Shown here: positions 49,831 to 61,257 of the stretch, one piece after another
Layout: every line of letters starts with the position of its first letter
How positions within the stretch are numbered: the first letter of the stretch is position 1
DNA from: Bacteroidota bacterium
Lineage (GTDB): Bacteria; Bacteroidota; Bacteroidia; AKYH767-A; OLB10
DNA: 64,000 nucleotides
Reading direction: 5' to 3'
Assembly: GCA_016714005.1 (NCBI GenBank)
Contig: JADJOA010000005.1
Location: forward strand, 1 to 64,000
The notes under the pieces: generated by a model
What the model was told of the DNA's origin: nothing
What the model saw: only the letters and a program-made list of their open reading frames with translations
The model's database searches: none
Program-made: the position numbers and the translations under genes

Positions 49831-51750
49831 TTATTTAGTTGTTGTTTTATTCGGATTATTAAAAGAAAAGGAAATTCCTGTTTCAAAATTTTGTAAAGGC
49901 ATGGCTCTGTTTAAAAGCAATTGATATTCCTTGTTCCATATATTGTTTATTTGAAAGTATGCCGATGCAGATGAGTTTTTCCGTTTTATTCTATAGGAAA
50001 TATTTGCTGAACCTAAATCGTAAGGTGTTAAATACTGCGTGTTATCTGTGGAAGTATAGCGGTAGCCGGTATAGTTGTGCCTGTAAGAGATTGCCAATCG
50101 CTTAAACTCTATTGTAGCTTTTGCGAGTCCGCTATACATGGGGTATAAATTAATTGTTTGTTTAGCGCTTCGTCATTTTCGTAACGTGTTTTGTTGTTGG
50201 TTGACAAAACATAATTGGTGATAACGGCAATAGAGATTTTAGTTTTTCCATTATGCACAATAAGTTTGTTATTCGTTTCAATACCTCTGCTCCAAACACT
50301 GGCAATGTTTTGCGGACTCCAGTAAGTAATGCCGGGAAGCCATAAAATCCATTCAGACATATCCCTGTTAAACACAGTTGCTTCTGATGAAAAAGTAAAA
50401 TGCTTTTTTGCAACATTTAATTTCAATCCTGCTTCCTGTGCGTATCCGCTTTCTGAAAGTAAATCGGGATTGCCACCAGGATACCAGTATAAATCATTTA
50501 AAGCAGGTATTCGATAAACTCTTGTTACAGATGCTTTTGCCAGCAGGTAATCTGTAATTTTATAATCAGCCCCTGCTGAAAATGTAAACGGGGCAAAGTT
50601 TTTTTCTTGTAATTCCTGACGTGCAGAAACGGAAGTATTTAACTTCTCATTAATTGAACGAAATGAGTACAGTAGAAATAGTGCCGTACGGTTTTGATTT
50701 TGCTGATGGTAATAGTTTGGAGTAATTGCTGAAACATAAGTATTATTTACACCAGCATTTACTGAATGTGATTTAGATAGTTGAAATTTATCTTCAACTT
50801 CAATAATAAATTCTGAGTCATGGCTTGTTTCAGAATAATTGTAAGTGGCATCTTCATACTTTAATTTCTCATTAAAAAAGGCTGCTCTAATTGTTGTAAG
50901 ATGTTTTCCGTGGTTGTTTTTATATGCAGATGAAAATCTGTAATTATTGTCAAACTGTTCTGACCGGTTAATTTCCTGCAGCATGGTTGGAGGTATTTCA
51001 CGTGCTGTCTGCTGTGACCATAACATCAGGTTTATTTCCTGGTTCTGATCAATCTTAAAATAATTTTCAGAAACCAGTCCATAGTTTTTAAGAGTTGCAT
51101 TTGTTTGTTTTCGTTTTTCAGAACTAATGTTTATCGCATAAATGTTGTTGTACTCAAAATTATTTTTTGCCGAGGCATTATAAATTTTTAAGACTGATAC
51201 AAACCTTTTTTTGCTTAGCTCAATATTCAATTGTTGCTTGTAGCTGTTAAAACTTCCTGCTGACAGATTGATTGTTGCTGTAACCCCTTTATCATACTTT
51301 GCATAATTGTTCAGGTGAATGGCACCTCCCACTGCGCCACTTCCCCATAATGCTGTAGAACTTCCAAACTGTAGAGAAACTGATTCACTTGCAGTAACAG
51401 GTACCAACGCTAAATCGGTTTGACCATACATGGGGCTGTTAATGTTAAAACCGTTCCATAAAACTGCTGTGTGAGACGCATTGCCTCCTCTGAATGAAGT
51501 AGAAGCAAGAGAACCCATTCCATAAGATTTAACAAATACAGGGCTTTCATCTGCCAATAAATCAGCAAGATTTTTATCAATGTATTTGCTGTAAATTATG
51601 CTGTCGAATGTGGTGATTTTGTTCCCGCAGAAAAACCTGCAAGCCTGTTGGATGTAACGGTTACTGTTTTGATATGTATAATAGAATCAGGTTGGATCTC
51701 TTGGCAAAACCGGGTTCGTGATTAAGCAATATGGCAAAAACCAAATTCAT
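49831..51750 (-). CDS. BtuB-like TonB-dependent receptor, frameshifted
   Basis: Outer membrane cobalamin-type receptor. The plug reads DESPVFVKSYGMGSLASTSF, then RGGNASHTAVLWNGFNINSP and YGQTDLALVP, followed by SAVGGAIHLNNY and about 22 beta-strands ending FETGISFSFNNPNK. The hydrophobic start at 51750 (MNLVFAILL) is joined to the plug by breaks near 51710 and 51618; another is near 50110. Corrected length is about 640 residues, BtuB-sized and smaller than SusC-type receptors. There is no SusD partner. Position between the DUF6580 protein and DUF4465 protein, behind a cobalamin riboswitch, supports B12 as substrate. Confidence 0.85.
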
Positions 51751-51773
51751 AATTATAAATCTCAAGCAGGTTT

Positions 51774-52340
51774 TCATTGAGAATTATGCATGGTTAGTTT
51801 TAAGTGCAGAGATTCTTTTTGTGCAAGTTCAAATGTTCCGAACAAAACAGCGCAATAAAATAAATCTCCAAGCAATGTTCCTTTAATAAATGGTATACCT
51901 GCAGCGTAGCAGGAAACTAGTCCATTTAAATTTTGTGGATAGGAACCGTAGCAGGCAAAATTTGTAACAGCAAAAAATAAAATAGTAGAAATCAATGATG
52001 CAAATAGTACTCTTTGAATATTAACTTTCTTTAAAATAGAAAAAGATACAAATGTTATAAGCAGGTAGCTTCCGTATTGCCAGTAAAAGCCTGAGTAGAA
52101 CCATGTAAAAGTCTTGTAGTGTTGGGCATAAATAACGTTATTGATAAACAAATCGCTAAGCCGGTAGCGGTTATAGGAATAATAAATACCTGCCATTTTT
52201 TGAAAATAAGCTGCGCCAAATATTCCTATTGCGGCCAAAGGAGAAAAGTTTGGCATATGCGTAATGATTCGGCTGAAGGCTGCCAGCACAATAAGTGAAG
52301 CAATGACGGTAAAGCGAAGATCAATTTTGTTGTGTTTCAT
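51774..52340 (-). CDS. DUF6580 family integral membrane protein (putative transport protein)
   Basis: From ATG 52340: MKHNKIDLRFTVIASLIVLA and the family segment MPNFSPLAAIGIFGAAYF, then about five helices with WQYGSYLLITFVSFSILKK and TILFFAVTNFACYGSYP. The printed residues between AAYF and LSDLFINN appear scrambled: the next frame gives KKWQVFIIPITAT, so a pair of compensating indels lies between 52145 and 52195. About 188 residues. The longer in-frame start at 52382 would run into the riboswitch expression region and is not favoured. The first gene after the cobalamin riboswitch, so a role as inner-membrane B12 or precursor transporter component is likely but unproven. Confidence 0.78.
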   Translation of the reverse strand: MKHNKIDLRFTVIASLIVLAAFSRIITHMPNFSPLAAIGIFGAAYFQKMAGIYYSYNRYRLSDLFINNVIYAQHYKTFTWFYSGFYWQYGSYLLITFVSFSILKKVNIQRVLFASLISTILFFAVTNFACYGSYPQNLNGLVSCYAAGIPFIKGTLLGDLFYCAVLFGTFELAQKESLHLKLTMHNSQ

Positions 52341-52454
52341 TTGCTGAAATTGTTTTATAAAATGCAAAGCAGCAACGAACAACTGTATAGCAAATTCAGG
52401 TTACTGAAAATGCTAAGTCAGTGCATTACTTCTATTGCGGAAGTTCCGGCACTA

Positions 52455-52570
52455 AATGTTAAGGCAAGTATCTGGCTCTTCTTTTTAAAGAATTACAGTT
52501 GCGCAACAGCCCATGATTTTCACATGGTTCCTTTTTAATTGCAGCTTAATTCAGCCGCACACCTTGACAA
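52455..52570 (-). promoter_or_regulatory. cobalamin (B12) riboswitch
   Basis: On the minus strand the conserved aptamer core is easily read: AAAAAGGAACCATGTGAAAA, then TCATGGGCTG, TTGC and the B12-box GCGCAACTGTAA, followed 20 bases later by GAGCCAGATACTTGCC. CCATG and CATGG pair around TGAAAAT. This matches the class I cobalamin aptamer (GGAA...GTGaAAaTC...GCTG...GCAACTGTAA...GCCAGA-ACC-GCC). It ends about 115 bases before the DUF6580 ATG. The spacer has a possible ACTGA/TCAGT stem and no T run, so control of translation is more likely than termination. Confidence 0.92.
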
Positions 52571-52704
52571 ACTTTTAAAGAACTGGTGCAAAGAAAAGGT
52601 TTTTTTTGGTTTTTAAGCACGACCTTCAAATTTGAAATCTTGAAAACAGGTATGGGTTTTAATCCTATTTTTGAGTAGCGTTAAGTTCCCTAAATGTTAT
52701 TCAA

Positions 52705-53152
52705 ATGAAAATAGCACTCACCATGTTTTGCCTTGTAACAACAATCTTTATAAGCAGAGCTAATAGTTTGCCTGGAAATAATTTAGAAGATGACAAATTA
52801 AATAAGGAGTGTATGAACAGGGTAATTGCTCTTGATGATTCTTTAGGTAAAATACGCAACCATGCATGTGAGAAGATTTCTTTGAGCCAGAGCATAAAGG
52901 ACTATAGTGCCGGTATGAAAAATTTAGTTATAAAAATGCCCTGAATCTTTTAAAAAAGCTTTTGAGAGACACAGGCAAGCGTGGGCAAATATGCTTGTTG
53001 TTACAGATAAATATCCTGACTTGCGAGGTGAAATGCATGTACTTTTTAAGCAACTGGAAGAAGGCAAGGATGCTGAACTTTTTAAACCGCTTTTAAAAGC
53101 TATATGGGATACGTGGGCAGAGGTAGAAAAAGCAATAAAGGAGAATAAGTAA
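52705..53152 (+). CDS. small secreted protein, frameshifted, unknown function
   Basis: ATG 52705 begins with a signal peptide (MKIALTMFCLVTTIFISRANS). The following helix-rich chain contains KLNKECMNRVIALDD and, after a break at about 52940, PESFKKAFERHRQAWANMLV, DLRGEMHVLFKQLEEG and TWAEVEKAIKENK, ending at 53152; about 149 residues. The Arg-x-x-Trp helix faintly recalls LprI/DUF1311 lysozyme-inhibitor-like proteins, but the cysteine pattern is too weak to assign. Confidence 0.6.
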
Positions 53153-53250
53153 GTACGGCTTACTTAAACTGATAGGGCTGTTAGTAATTATGATATACAG
53201 TTTGTAGTTCTTTTTTGTAAATTTATTTTTCAATATGAAAAGTTACAATA

Positions 53251-53676
53251 ATGAAAACCGCAATTATTATTTTAATGCTTTTAGTTGTGCAGCCATGCTT
53301 TGCACAGGAAAGCAAACAGGACGTTAAAAAGTTTTGTCTTTACATGAAGTTGTCAGATAAAGCAACTTCATCAACTTTAAAAGTTACCGTTAAGAATGGA
53401 AGAAAAATAATAGCTGACAGAGATGGTTACAAAAAGGTAACGAGGATTAATAAAAAGTCGTTTACCAGGTTTAAGAATGAAATAATAAACAAAAGCGGAT
53501 TTTATGATCTTGCAGCAAGCATACAGTGCAATGATTGTACTCCAACAAGAACTGTAACTTTAAGGGTGAAAACAAACAGAGGAAATAAAACTATTACAGT
53601 AAACAATCCTCATGAGACGAGTAAGATCGTAGAGCAAATTATCAGTGATGTGGAAAATATGGTTGGGACCTTATAA
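53251..53676 (+). CDS. small secreted basic protein, unknown function
   Basis: Intact 141 residues. Signal peptide MKTAIIILMLLVVQPCFAQ, then a lysine-rich beta-strand region (VTVKNGRKIIADRDGYKKVT) and a CNDC pair near residue 92. No family recognised. Same strand as the preceding small secreted gene; followed by a strong terminator. Confidence 0.6.
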   Translation: MKTAIIILMLLVVQPCFAQESKQDVKKFCLYMKLSDKATSSTLKVTVKNGRKIIADRDGYKKVTRINKKSFTRFKNEIINKSGFYDLAASIQCNDCTPTRTVTLRVKTNRGNKTITVNNPHETSKIVEQIISDVENMVGTL

Positions 53677-53703
53677 AGAAATAGATTCAGCTTGAGACAT
53701 TAA

Positions 53704-53736
53704 CAAAAAACGCTACCATAACTGGTAGCGTTTTTT
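53704..53736. terminator. bidirectional rho-independent terminator
   Basis: CGCTACC at 53711-53717 pairs with GGTAGCG at 53724-53730, with a six-base loop, an A6 run on the left and a T6 run on the right. It serves both the plus-strand gene ending at 53676 and the minus-strand gene ending at 53767. Confidence 0.95.
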
Positions 53737-53766
53737 GTTGAACAGAAATATATTATCTCACAATGT

Positions 53767-55593
53767 TTATTTTTTGGTTATGTAATTATCGCCATATTTT
53801 ATCACGCACATATATATGCCGTTGTCAAAAGCAGATGTGTTTATTTTAATGCTGCCTTTGCCACTCAGGTAACCTACAGTGGCAGCAGCAACCTGCTGCC
53901 CAGTGCTGTTAAAAATAGTGTAACTTACATTTTGTTTAGCTACAGCATCATAACTTAGGTTGGTATAGTGCGATGCTGGGTTTGGGTATAAACTGAGAAA
54001 CAAATTTTCTGCGGTTTCATTTATACCTGTTACTTTTTCGATGTAGGCATTAATCATTACATCTTCAATTTCGCGGTAACGGTAGCTTGCCCAATTACCA
54101 ATATTACTAGCCTGCCCTAAAATTTCGTAAGTGCGGTTACTCACTGGTGGAGACTGGTTTTGACCAAGAGTAACACCATCACCTCCCATTCCCCAACCAA
54201 CATAAAAACTGCCTGAGCTAAGTAATATTGGTGTTGTAAGTACTACATCATTCCACGTACCAATTACAACTGAAGCAGGATCAACAAATACAGAGTCAAG
54301 TACATTATTAGGTGCGCCATTAGGCCCGGTATCATCTAATATCATTGCATAAAATCCAACAGCGTTTGGATCGTCAACAATAAACATTCTTACTTTGGTA
54401 ATTATGCAAGGAGTGAACGGAGGAACAAAATGCATAGCAGCGCCACCGGCACCACCTGTCCAGTTAAGTCCACCCAAGCCAGCATCTACTCCGTTATCAA
54501 AACTAAGGAGTATAGAAAGTTGTGTGGTGTCAACTGCTTGTAATTCGAGCGTTTTATCATTGTTAGAAGGCGTGGCATCACCAGCAAGTAGAGTAGAGTT
54601 AATATGGCGATATGTTCCCGGAATTGTTGGTGTCCAGGTATCAGGAAAAGTAACTAACTGTGATGGCTGGTGCAAGACCGGTCACGGCTATTGTATCACG
54701 CACCTGAATTGCATTAGCCGCATTTACAAAACGCGAGTAAGAATTAAAACTTGCAATTGGTTCGTTGCCTGTGTTGCGTACTTCAACTACACTCGTGTAG
54801 CTACCGCCATTAACAGATCGAAAAAGCCCGCCATTCTCATCATTGTTGCAGTAGGTTGTTGATGCATCATTTATAGCAAGTGATGTAGTAGCCGGATATA
54901 AAAATTTAACTGTTGAGCCAATGGTTGGGTAAATTTCAAACAATACTTGCAGGCCTATGTTGCCTGAGTTGTTTTCAATACCTGTACTTACAAAACTTGC
55001 GGCTGATTGGCTTGCCCCAACTTGATTTTGATATTGATAAAGTATAGAGCTATCGTTAGTTGACAATACAACTTGAAAAGTATTTAAACCTGTATAACCT
55101 GGTGCTGTCGAACTCCAGAAAGGAACATCTTTCCATGTAACAACAAGCGTGTCGTTACCAGAACTGAACCAGTATTTACAAGATGCTCCAGCCACGGGCT
55201 GACTTGCATTGTCAACAAATGTTAAGTCCGTTGCCATAGCTGCTAAATAATTGTTTGGATTACCGGGCACTGGTATTGGAGGAAAGGATGAGCCATAGGG
55301 CTGCTGCTAAAACCAATATATCCGTTTGAGCCAATCCAAAAGGATGCAGGCTGATACCAGTAATAAGTAAATGGAGCTTGCATAAAAAAAGGTCCGCGAA
55401 TGTTATCATCTGCCAGTCCGGTAACGGTAACGGCAGTAGGCATACTGTCTAATTCTATCCAGTTGTAGCCTTGTCCAAGAGGATCGTTGCTGTTACGCCA
55501 TATATAGCCATAGGCATCGGGTCCGCCAGAGGTTTGAGCTGTTGCGTTTTGTATGCAAGCAGCCATTAGTAAAAGTGTAAAGAGTTTTTTCAT
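53767..55593 (-). CDS. large secreted protein with T9SS type A domain, frameshifted
   Basis: Signal peptide MKKLFTLLLMAACIQNATAQ, then an N-terminal beta-rich domain (YYWYQPASFWIGSNGYIGFS), a nidogen-like segment (DTLVVTWKDVPFWSS..NTFQVVLSTNDSSILYQYQ), a CARDB-like region, and LSILLSFDNGVDAGL... The T9SS domain begins LFLSLYPNPASHYT and ends YGDNYITKK. Breaks occur near 55255 and 54650. Corrected length about 605 residues. Function unknown. Confidence 0.78.
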
Positions 55594-55871
55594 GATAATG
55601 TTGTTTTAAGTGAGATTGATTTTGGTTTTCCAAAAGAAAGGAATTATGATGAAAAATAAAAGGAATAATGATTTTTGTTTATATTAATGAGTATATTATT
55701 TAAGATTATTCGTTACTCAAACTTTTAGTTTATTCTTCAGGCTCACACTAATTAAGACAATTTTTTTAATTTTTTAAAAAATTCTAACAATATTAAATAA
55801 AAGAACTTTTACTTATTTTTAGCATCGCAATAAGTATTAACTCAAATCTAAAAAACAACATCTCTTTTTTG

Positions 55872-58242
55872 ATGAAAAGATTATTGAAGTTTGCATTTTT
55901 TCTCATTCTTTTCTTTCCTCTTTAAAATGTTTGCCACCCACATAGTGGGTGGAGTGGTTTATTATAAAAAGCTAACCGGCAACACGTATGAAATAAAATT
56001 AATCGTTTACCGCGATTGTTTCTATGGTGTACCTCCGTTTGATGCACCTGCTTCCATAGGTTTTTTTGATGGAGCCACCAATAATCTTTTTACGGAAGTA
56101 CTTCTTTCCACTTCCGATTCCGTAAATGTGCCCAACTTTGTAAATAATGATTGCTTTACAGCACCGGTAAATATTTGCTACCGCGAAGCACGATATACTT
56201 TTAACGTTACGCTTCCACCAAATCCCAATGGATACATTATAGCTTATCAACGCTGCTGCCGAAATAATAGCATTTCAAATATTGTAAACCCTCAATCAGC
56301 TGGTGCTACTTATTTAGCTACTATTCCATCATCAGCATTTACCACAAATAATTCTAATCCGGTTTATACAAATTTTCCACCAACCTTTATCTGCCTTGGC
56401 TTTCCTCTTGTGTTTGATCATTCTGCTATTGATGCTGATGGAGACTCGTTAGTGTATGAACTCTGCACTCCTTTAGATGGTGCCTCTTTTTCCGACCCTA
56501 TTCCTCAGCCTCCTTATAATCCTCCATACTCACCAGTTACTTTTATTTCCCCATATTCAACATCTAATATGTTAAATGCAATAGGAGGAGGCGCACCTTT
56601 GTCTATTAACCCACAAACAGGAGTATTAACTGCCACCCCAACAACCATAGGTCAGTTTGTAGTAGGGGTATGTGTTAGAGAGTATAGAGGGAATATTTTT
56701 CTTGGAAGTACCAGAAGGGATTTTCAATTTAATGTAATTCCGTGTCCTTCCTTAATTGTAGCTGATTTCAGTGCGCAGCAGTCGAATATCATTACCTTAT
56801 GTGGTTCATTTGATGTTGATTTTATAAATCAGAGTTTTGGGGCAGGCAGTTATCTTTGGAATTTTGGCGACCCAACAACTCTTGGGGATACTTCTAATGC
56901 AACAAATCCATCTTACACTTATCCCGATACCGGTGTGTATAACGTTACGCTTATTGCCTATTCTTCCCTCAATCCAAATTGTGCCGATACGGCTTTCGCT
57001 ACCGTTACCATAAAACCTGAGTTAACTACGGATTTTACTTTTACCACTACTCCTTGTACATACAATGTTCAGTTCAATGATTTTATCACCAACAACACGG
57101 GTACATTAACTAGTGTTAGCTATAATTTTGGTGATAATACCTCCGGTAATACCTCCGATCCATTACACACTTATGGTGGTCCCGGAACTTACACCGTTAC
57201 TCTTATTACAACTTCTTCTGATGGCTGTTTAGACACCATTCAAAAACAATTAACAATAGTACCTATAATAAATGCGGGTACAGGCTCTAGGTCTGTTGTA
57301 TGTAATACCGATTGCAATGGCGAGGCTTGGGCAACACCTGCAAACGGAACACCTCCTTATAATTACCTATGGAGTACCAGTGCCACTACTGACAGTATTT
57401 TTAATTTATGCTCAGGAACCTATACCGTTACCGTTTCCGATTTTAATAGTTGCTCAACTACACGTACAGTTATCGTTAATCAGCCAACACCACTTTCTTC
57501 GTCAGCATCAGCTACTGATGATTACTGCGGAGCAATTTGCATAGGCACTGCTACGGGAATTGCAACTGGTGCAACTCCTCCTTACACATTTACATGGAGC
57601 AATGGGCAAACAGGCAGCTACATTAAAAATCTTTGCCAGGGAACATATACAGTTACCATTACCGATGCATTGGGCTGCACCACACAAACACAAACTGTTA
57701 ATGTAGGCTTACAAAATATTTTTCCTTCACTTTCAGTGTCTATCAGTGATGATACTATTTATGTAGGCGAATCGGTTCAACTGTTTGCTATTACCAATGG
57801 TGCTACATATACATGGACTCCATCAAATATTTTAAATTCCGCAACAATTTATAATCCAATTGCTACACCCACCCAACCTGTTACTTTTATAGTAACAATT
57901 AATGATTCACTTGGCTGCCCAGTTACAGATTCCATCAGCATTCACGTAAAAGAAGTTATTTGTTACGAGCCTGCTATTTTTATTCCCAATGCTTTTACAC
58001 CAAACGATGATGCCAACAATGATATATTCAGGGTAAGAGGTGACCAAATTCGCGAATTACTGGTGCGTGTGTATGACCGCTGGGGAGAAAAAGTTTTTGA
58101 AACCACTACTCCGGGCAAAGGGTGGGATGGAACCTATAAAGGAAAAAAAGTAAACCCGGGTGTGTTTGTTTATTATGTTGAGGCGGTTTGTTTTAATAAC
58201 GAAAATTTTTTTAAGAAGGGAAATGTTACAGTAATACGATGA
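55872..58242 (+). CDS. T9SS type B (gliding-associated) adhesin-like protein with PKD and SprB-like repeats
   Basis: The ATG at 55872 gives MKRLLKFAFFLILFFP, then a break near 55923 leads to FATHIVGGVVYYKKLTGNTY, the typical start of these large Bacteroidota surface proteins. Two PKD domains follow (YLWNFGDPTTLGDTSNATNP; VSYNFGDNTSGNTSDPLHTY), then two SprB-type repeats (PPYNYLWSTSATTDSIFNLC; PPYTFTWSNGQTGSYIKNLC). The type B C-terminal domain has IFIPNAFTPNDDANNDIF and VRVYDRWGEKVFE. About 790 residues. Its TGA overlaps the PorP/SprF gene start (ATGA), pointing to a dedicated export partner. Confidence 0.88.
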
Positions 58243-59268
58243 AGTTGATTTCAAAAAAAATATCAAAACTTTTATTTGCTGCTGCATGTTGCATGATTTG
58301 CATCAATGTTGTTGCACAAGACATTCATTTCTCTCAGTTTTATTGTGCACCACTAGTTATAAACCCTGCCAAAACAGGAAATTTTAATGGTGACTATCGT
58401 TTCACCGGTATTCACCGCAACCAGTGGAAATCGGTAACTGTTCCCTATAAAACTTTTTCAGGTTCGTTTGATATGCGCATTAACGAAGCAGAAGAAAGCA
58501 AAGGTTTCTTAAGCGCAGGAATTGTTTTTAATAATGATAAAGCCGGTGATAGCGACTTTGGTTTAACTGAAGGTGCTTTATCTGTTGCGTATTCTTTCTA
58601 TATTGATAAAGACAAAAAGAATATGATTACCGCAGCTCTGCAACCGGGCTTTGCACAAAAAAGTATAAATTACGGCAACCTTACTTTCGATAGTCAATAC
58701 AATGGTGATGTGTTTGATCCCAGCGCTCCCACAAATGAACCGTTTAATAAATTAAGCATTACTTATTTTGATATAAACACAGGTTTGCATTTCCGCCATG
58801 TAAACGAAGATAAATTTGCCCTCAGTAGTGGAATAGGTATGCAGCATCTCAACAAACCGGAGCAAAATTTTTTCAGCGATAAGGTTACATTGTTTCCAAG
58901 ATATGCATTTGACCTAAACCTGGGTATTAAAGCAAGTGAGCGTATTTTTTGTTCTTCCATCTTTACTTTATCAAATGCAGGGGAAATTTACTGAGCTAAA
59001 CGGAGGTGGTAACGTAAAATTAGCGCTTAGTAAAAACGAAAAAAATGAAATGGCAATTTATCTTGGTGGTTTTTTCCGTACCAAAGATGCAGGCATTGCC
59101 CGCGTTGGTTTAGATTACAACAACCTTCATTTGGGCTTTGCTTATGATTTTAACACCAGCGATCTAGACAGGGCAAGTAATGGAAAAGGTGGTTACGAAA
59201 TGGCCCTGATTTATATTTTCAAAAAAGTAAAACCGCTTAAAATTAATCCTCCATGCCCGGTTTATTAA
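58239..59268 (+). CDS. PorP/SprF family T9SS outer membrane protein, frameshifted
   Basis: Signal peptide MKLISKKISKLLFAAACCMI...VVAQ, then the family opening DIHFSQFYCAPLVINPAKTG and FTGIHRNQWKSVTVPYKTFS. Beta-barrel strands continue to a C-terminal GGYEMALIYIFKKVKP. The frame breaks near 58975 (ILFGSSIFTL...FTELNGGGNVKLALS). About 343 residues. SprF-like proteins are needed to export and hold SprB-type type B cargo, and this one is translationally coupled to such a cargo gene. Confidence 0.88.
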
Positions 59269-59274
59269 ACAAAT

Positions 59275-61250
59275 ATGAGTTGCGATATGTGTAAACGATT
59301 TTTTCTTTTGCTTTTAGTTCTGTGGAGTTTTAATAACAATCATTCAAACGCACAATCTTATAATGCCTACATACGTGCAGGCGATAAAGCAATTCAGTCA
59401 GGTGATTATTACTCTGCCACATCTTATTATTTTGAAGCACTAAAAATTAATAACGATGATGCGGAGGTACTTTATAAAATGGCTGAAGGCAGTCGCATGT
59501 TTAACGATTACATTAATGCTGCTAAGTTTTACCAACAGGTGGTTGTAAAAGATAAAAAGAGTGAGTTTCCTCTTGCTGTGTTTTGGCTTGCACGAATGAA
59601 ACAATTTTTGGGCGATTATGATAATGCCAAAACGCTTTTCAGCACCTACCACTCACGCAACATTAGCAACAACGACTATTATACCAATAAAGCAAAAACA
59701 GAAATGGCTAATTGTGATTCGGCAAAAATCATTGTTGCCGACTCTTTAAATGTTGAAATTAAAAACCTTGGCGCTCCCGTAAACAGTGTTTATTCTGATT
59801 TTGCTGCACAGCAAGTTGCAGATTCTGTTCTATATTATTCTTCTTTAAAGTTTGAGATAAAAGGAAAAAAGAAAAGAGGAGGGAAGAAGTATGTATCGCG
59901 AATATTGCGTGCGCGAAATGATGATAATAAATGGAAGGAGCCTATTGAACTTGGGAAAGTAAATGAGCAGGTAATGCACAACTGCAATGCGTCCATAAGC
60001 CCCGATGGAAAATTATGGTGTATGCACGTTGCAATTATGTTGGCGCTAACCTTGTTTGTAATTTGTATGAAAGCGCCATGCAAAACGGGCAGTGGGCTGA
60101 GGGTGTAAAACTTCCTGCTACGATAAATGTACCACGCTACACATCCACACAACCTTGTATAACAAGTGGCGGACCCGATGGTTACATGCTTTATTATGTT
60201 ACCAATCGCCTGATGGGCAGGTAAATTAGATGTATGGAAAGTTCCCCGCAGCGCAAATGGAGTTTACGCTACACCATCCAACATTGGCAACAGCATTAAT
60301 ACAAGTGATGATGATATATCTCCTTTTATGATAACAAAACACAATCACTTTACTTTTCATCAGAAGGGCATAATGGTTTAGGTGGCTTTGATGTTTACCA
60401 AAGTAAATTTAATGGTAGCGATTTTACTTCTCCGGTAAACATCGGTTATCCACTAAACACCAGCTATAATGAAGTTTATTTTACTTCTGTTAAAGACTCA
60501 AACTATTTATTTTCGAGTAATCGCCTGGGTTCAATGTATATTAAAGCACGCACTTGCTGCTATGATATTTACAGCGCTAAGCTTTTTCCAAAAATTATTA
60601 GTCCTGTTGTTGATGTAAAAAAAGATTCAGCTGTTACAAATGTTACTGTTAAAGATTCTGTTTACGAGCGTAACGTTTTTCTCAAACTTTATTTTGATAA
60701 TGATATACCTGACAGCCGCACGCTTAAAACCACTACTCTGTTTAATTACGAAGAACTTTACCTCGATTATGTTAACAGGCGTAATGATTATATGAATTCT
60801 TTTACTGTGGATTTAACGGATTCGCAAAAGATAGATGCACAACAAGCCATGAATACTTTTTTTGAAAATAAATTAGAAAAAGGTTTTAAAGGATTGGAAA
60901 GATTTTCGGCTTATGTATTAAAATTGCTTGACGAAGGGAATAAAGTGGAACTGAAAGTGAGAGGCTCTGCAAGCCCACTTGCTAACTCTGCTTATAACAC
61001 CAATTTATCAAAGAGAAGAATAGTTAGCATCATCAATTATTGGAAAGAATATAAAGATGAGGCTTTGAACAAATACCTTAAAAACAAGAGCCTTATTATA
61101 ACACAGGAGCCTGTGGGCGAAAATCTTACCCAAAAAGGATTGAGCGATAATTTAAAGGATTTACGTAACTCTGTTTACAATCCTAACGTAGCAATGGAAC
61201 GATACATAGAAGTCGTAAAATTCATTGTTAACGGAAAAGAAGAATATTAA
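59275..61250 (+). CDS. PorE-like protein: TPR, beta-propeller, OmpA-like C-terminus, frameshifted
   Basis: Signal sequence then TPRs (DKAIQSGDYYSATSYYFEAL, EVLYKMAEGSRMFNDYINAA) over residues 30-130; PD40-type propeller blades (NCNASISPDGKLMVYARCNY, SLYFSSEGHNGLGGFDVYQS, NYLFSSNRLGS); a final OmpA-like domain with LKLYFDNDIPDSRTL and VELKVRGSASPLANSAYNTN followed by LSKRRIVSIINYW. Breaks near 60015, 60220 and 60345. About 660 residues. The layout matches PorE/SprE-associated TPR-propeller-OmpA proteins that tie the T9SS to peptidoglycan, except the carboxypeptidase-like domain is not evident. It lies 6 bases behind the PorP/SprF gene. Confidence 0.8.
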
Positions 61251-61257
61251 CGTTTTT

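Noticed and set aside
52332..52538. plus-strand ORF over the riboswitch region
   Set aside because: It lies opposite the cobalamin aptamer and DUF6580 start; no signal, domain or ribosome binding site supports it.
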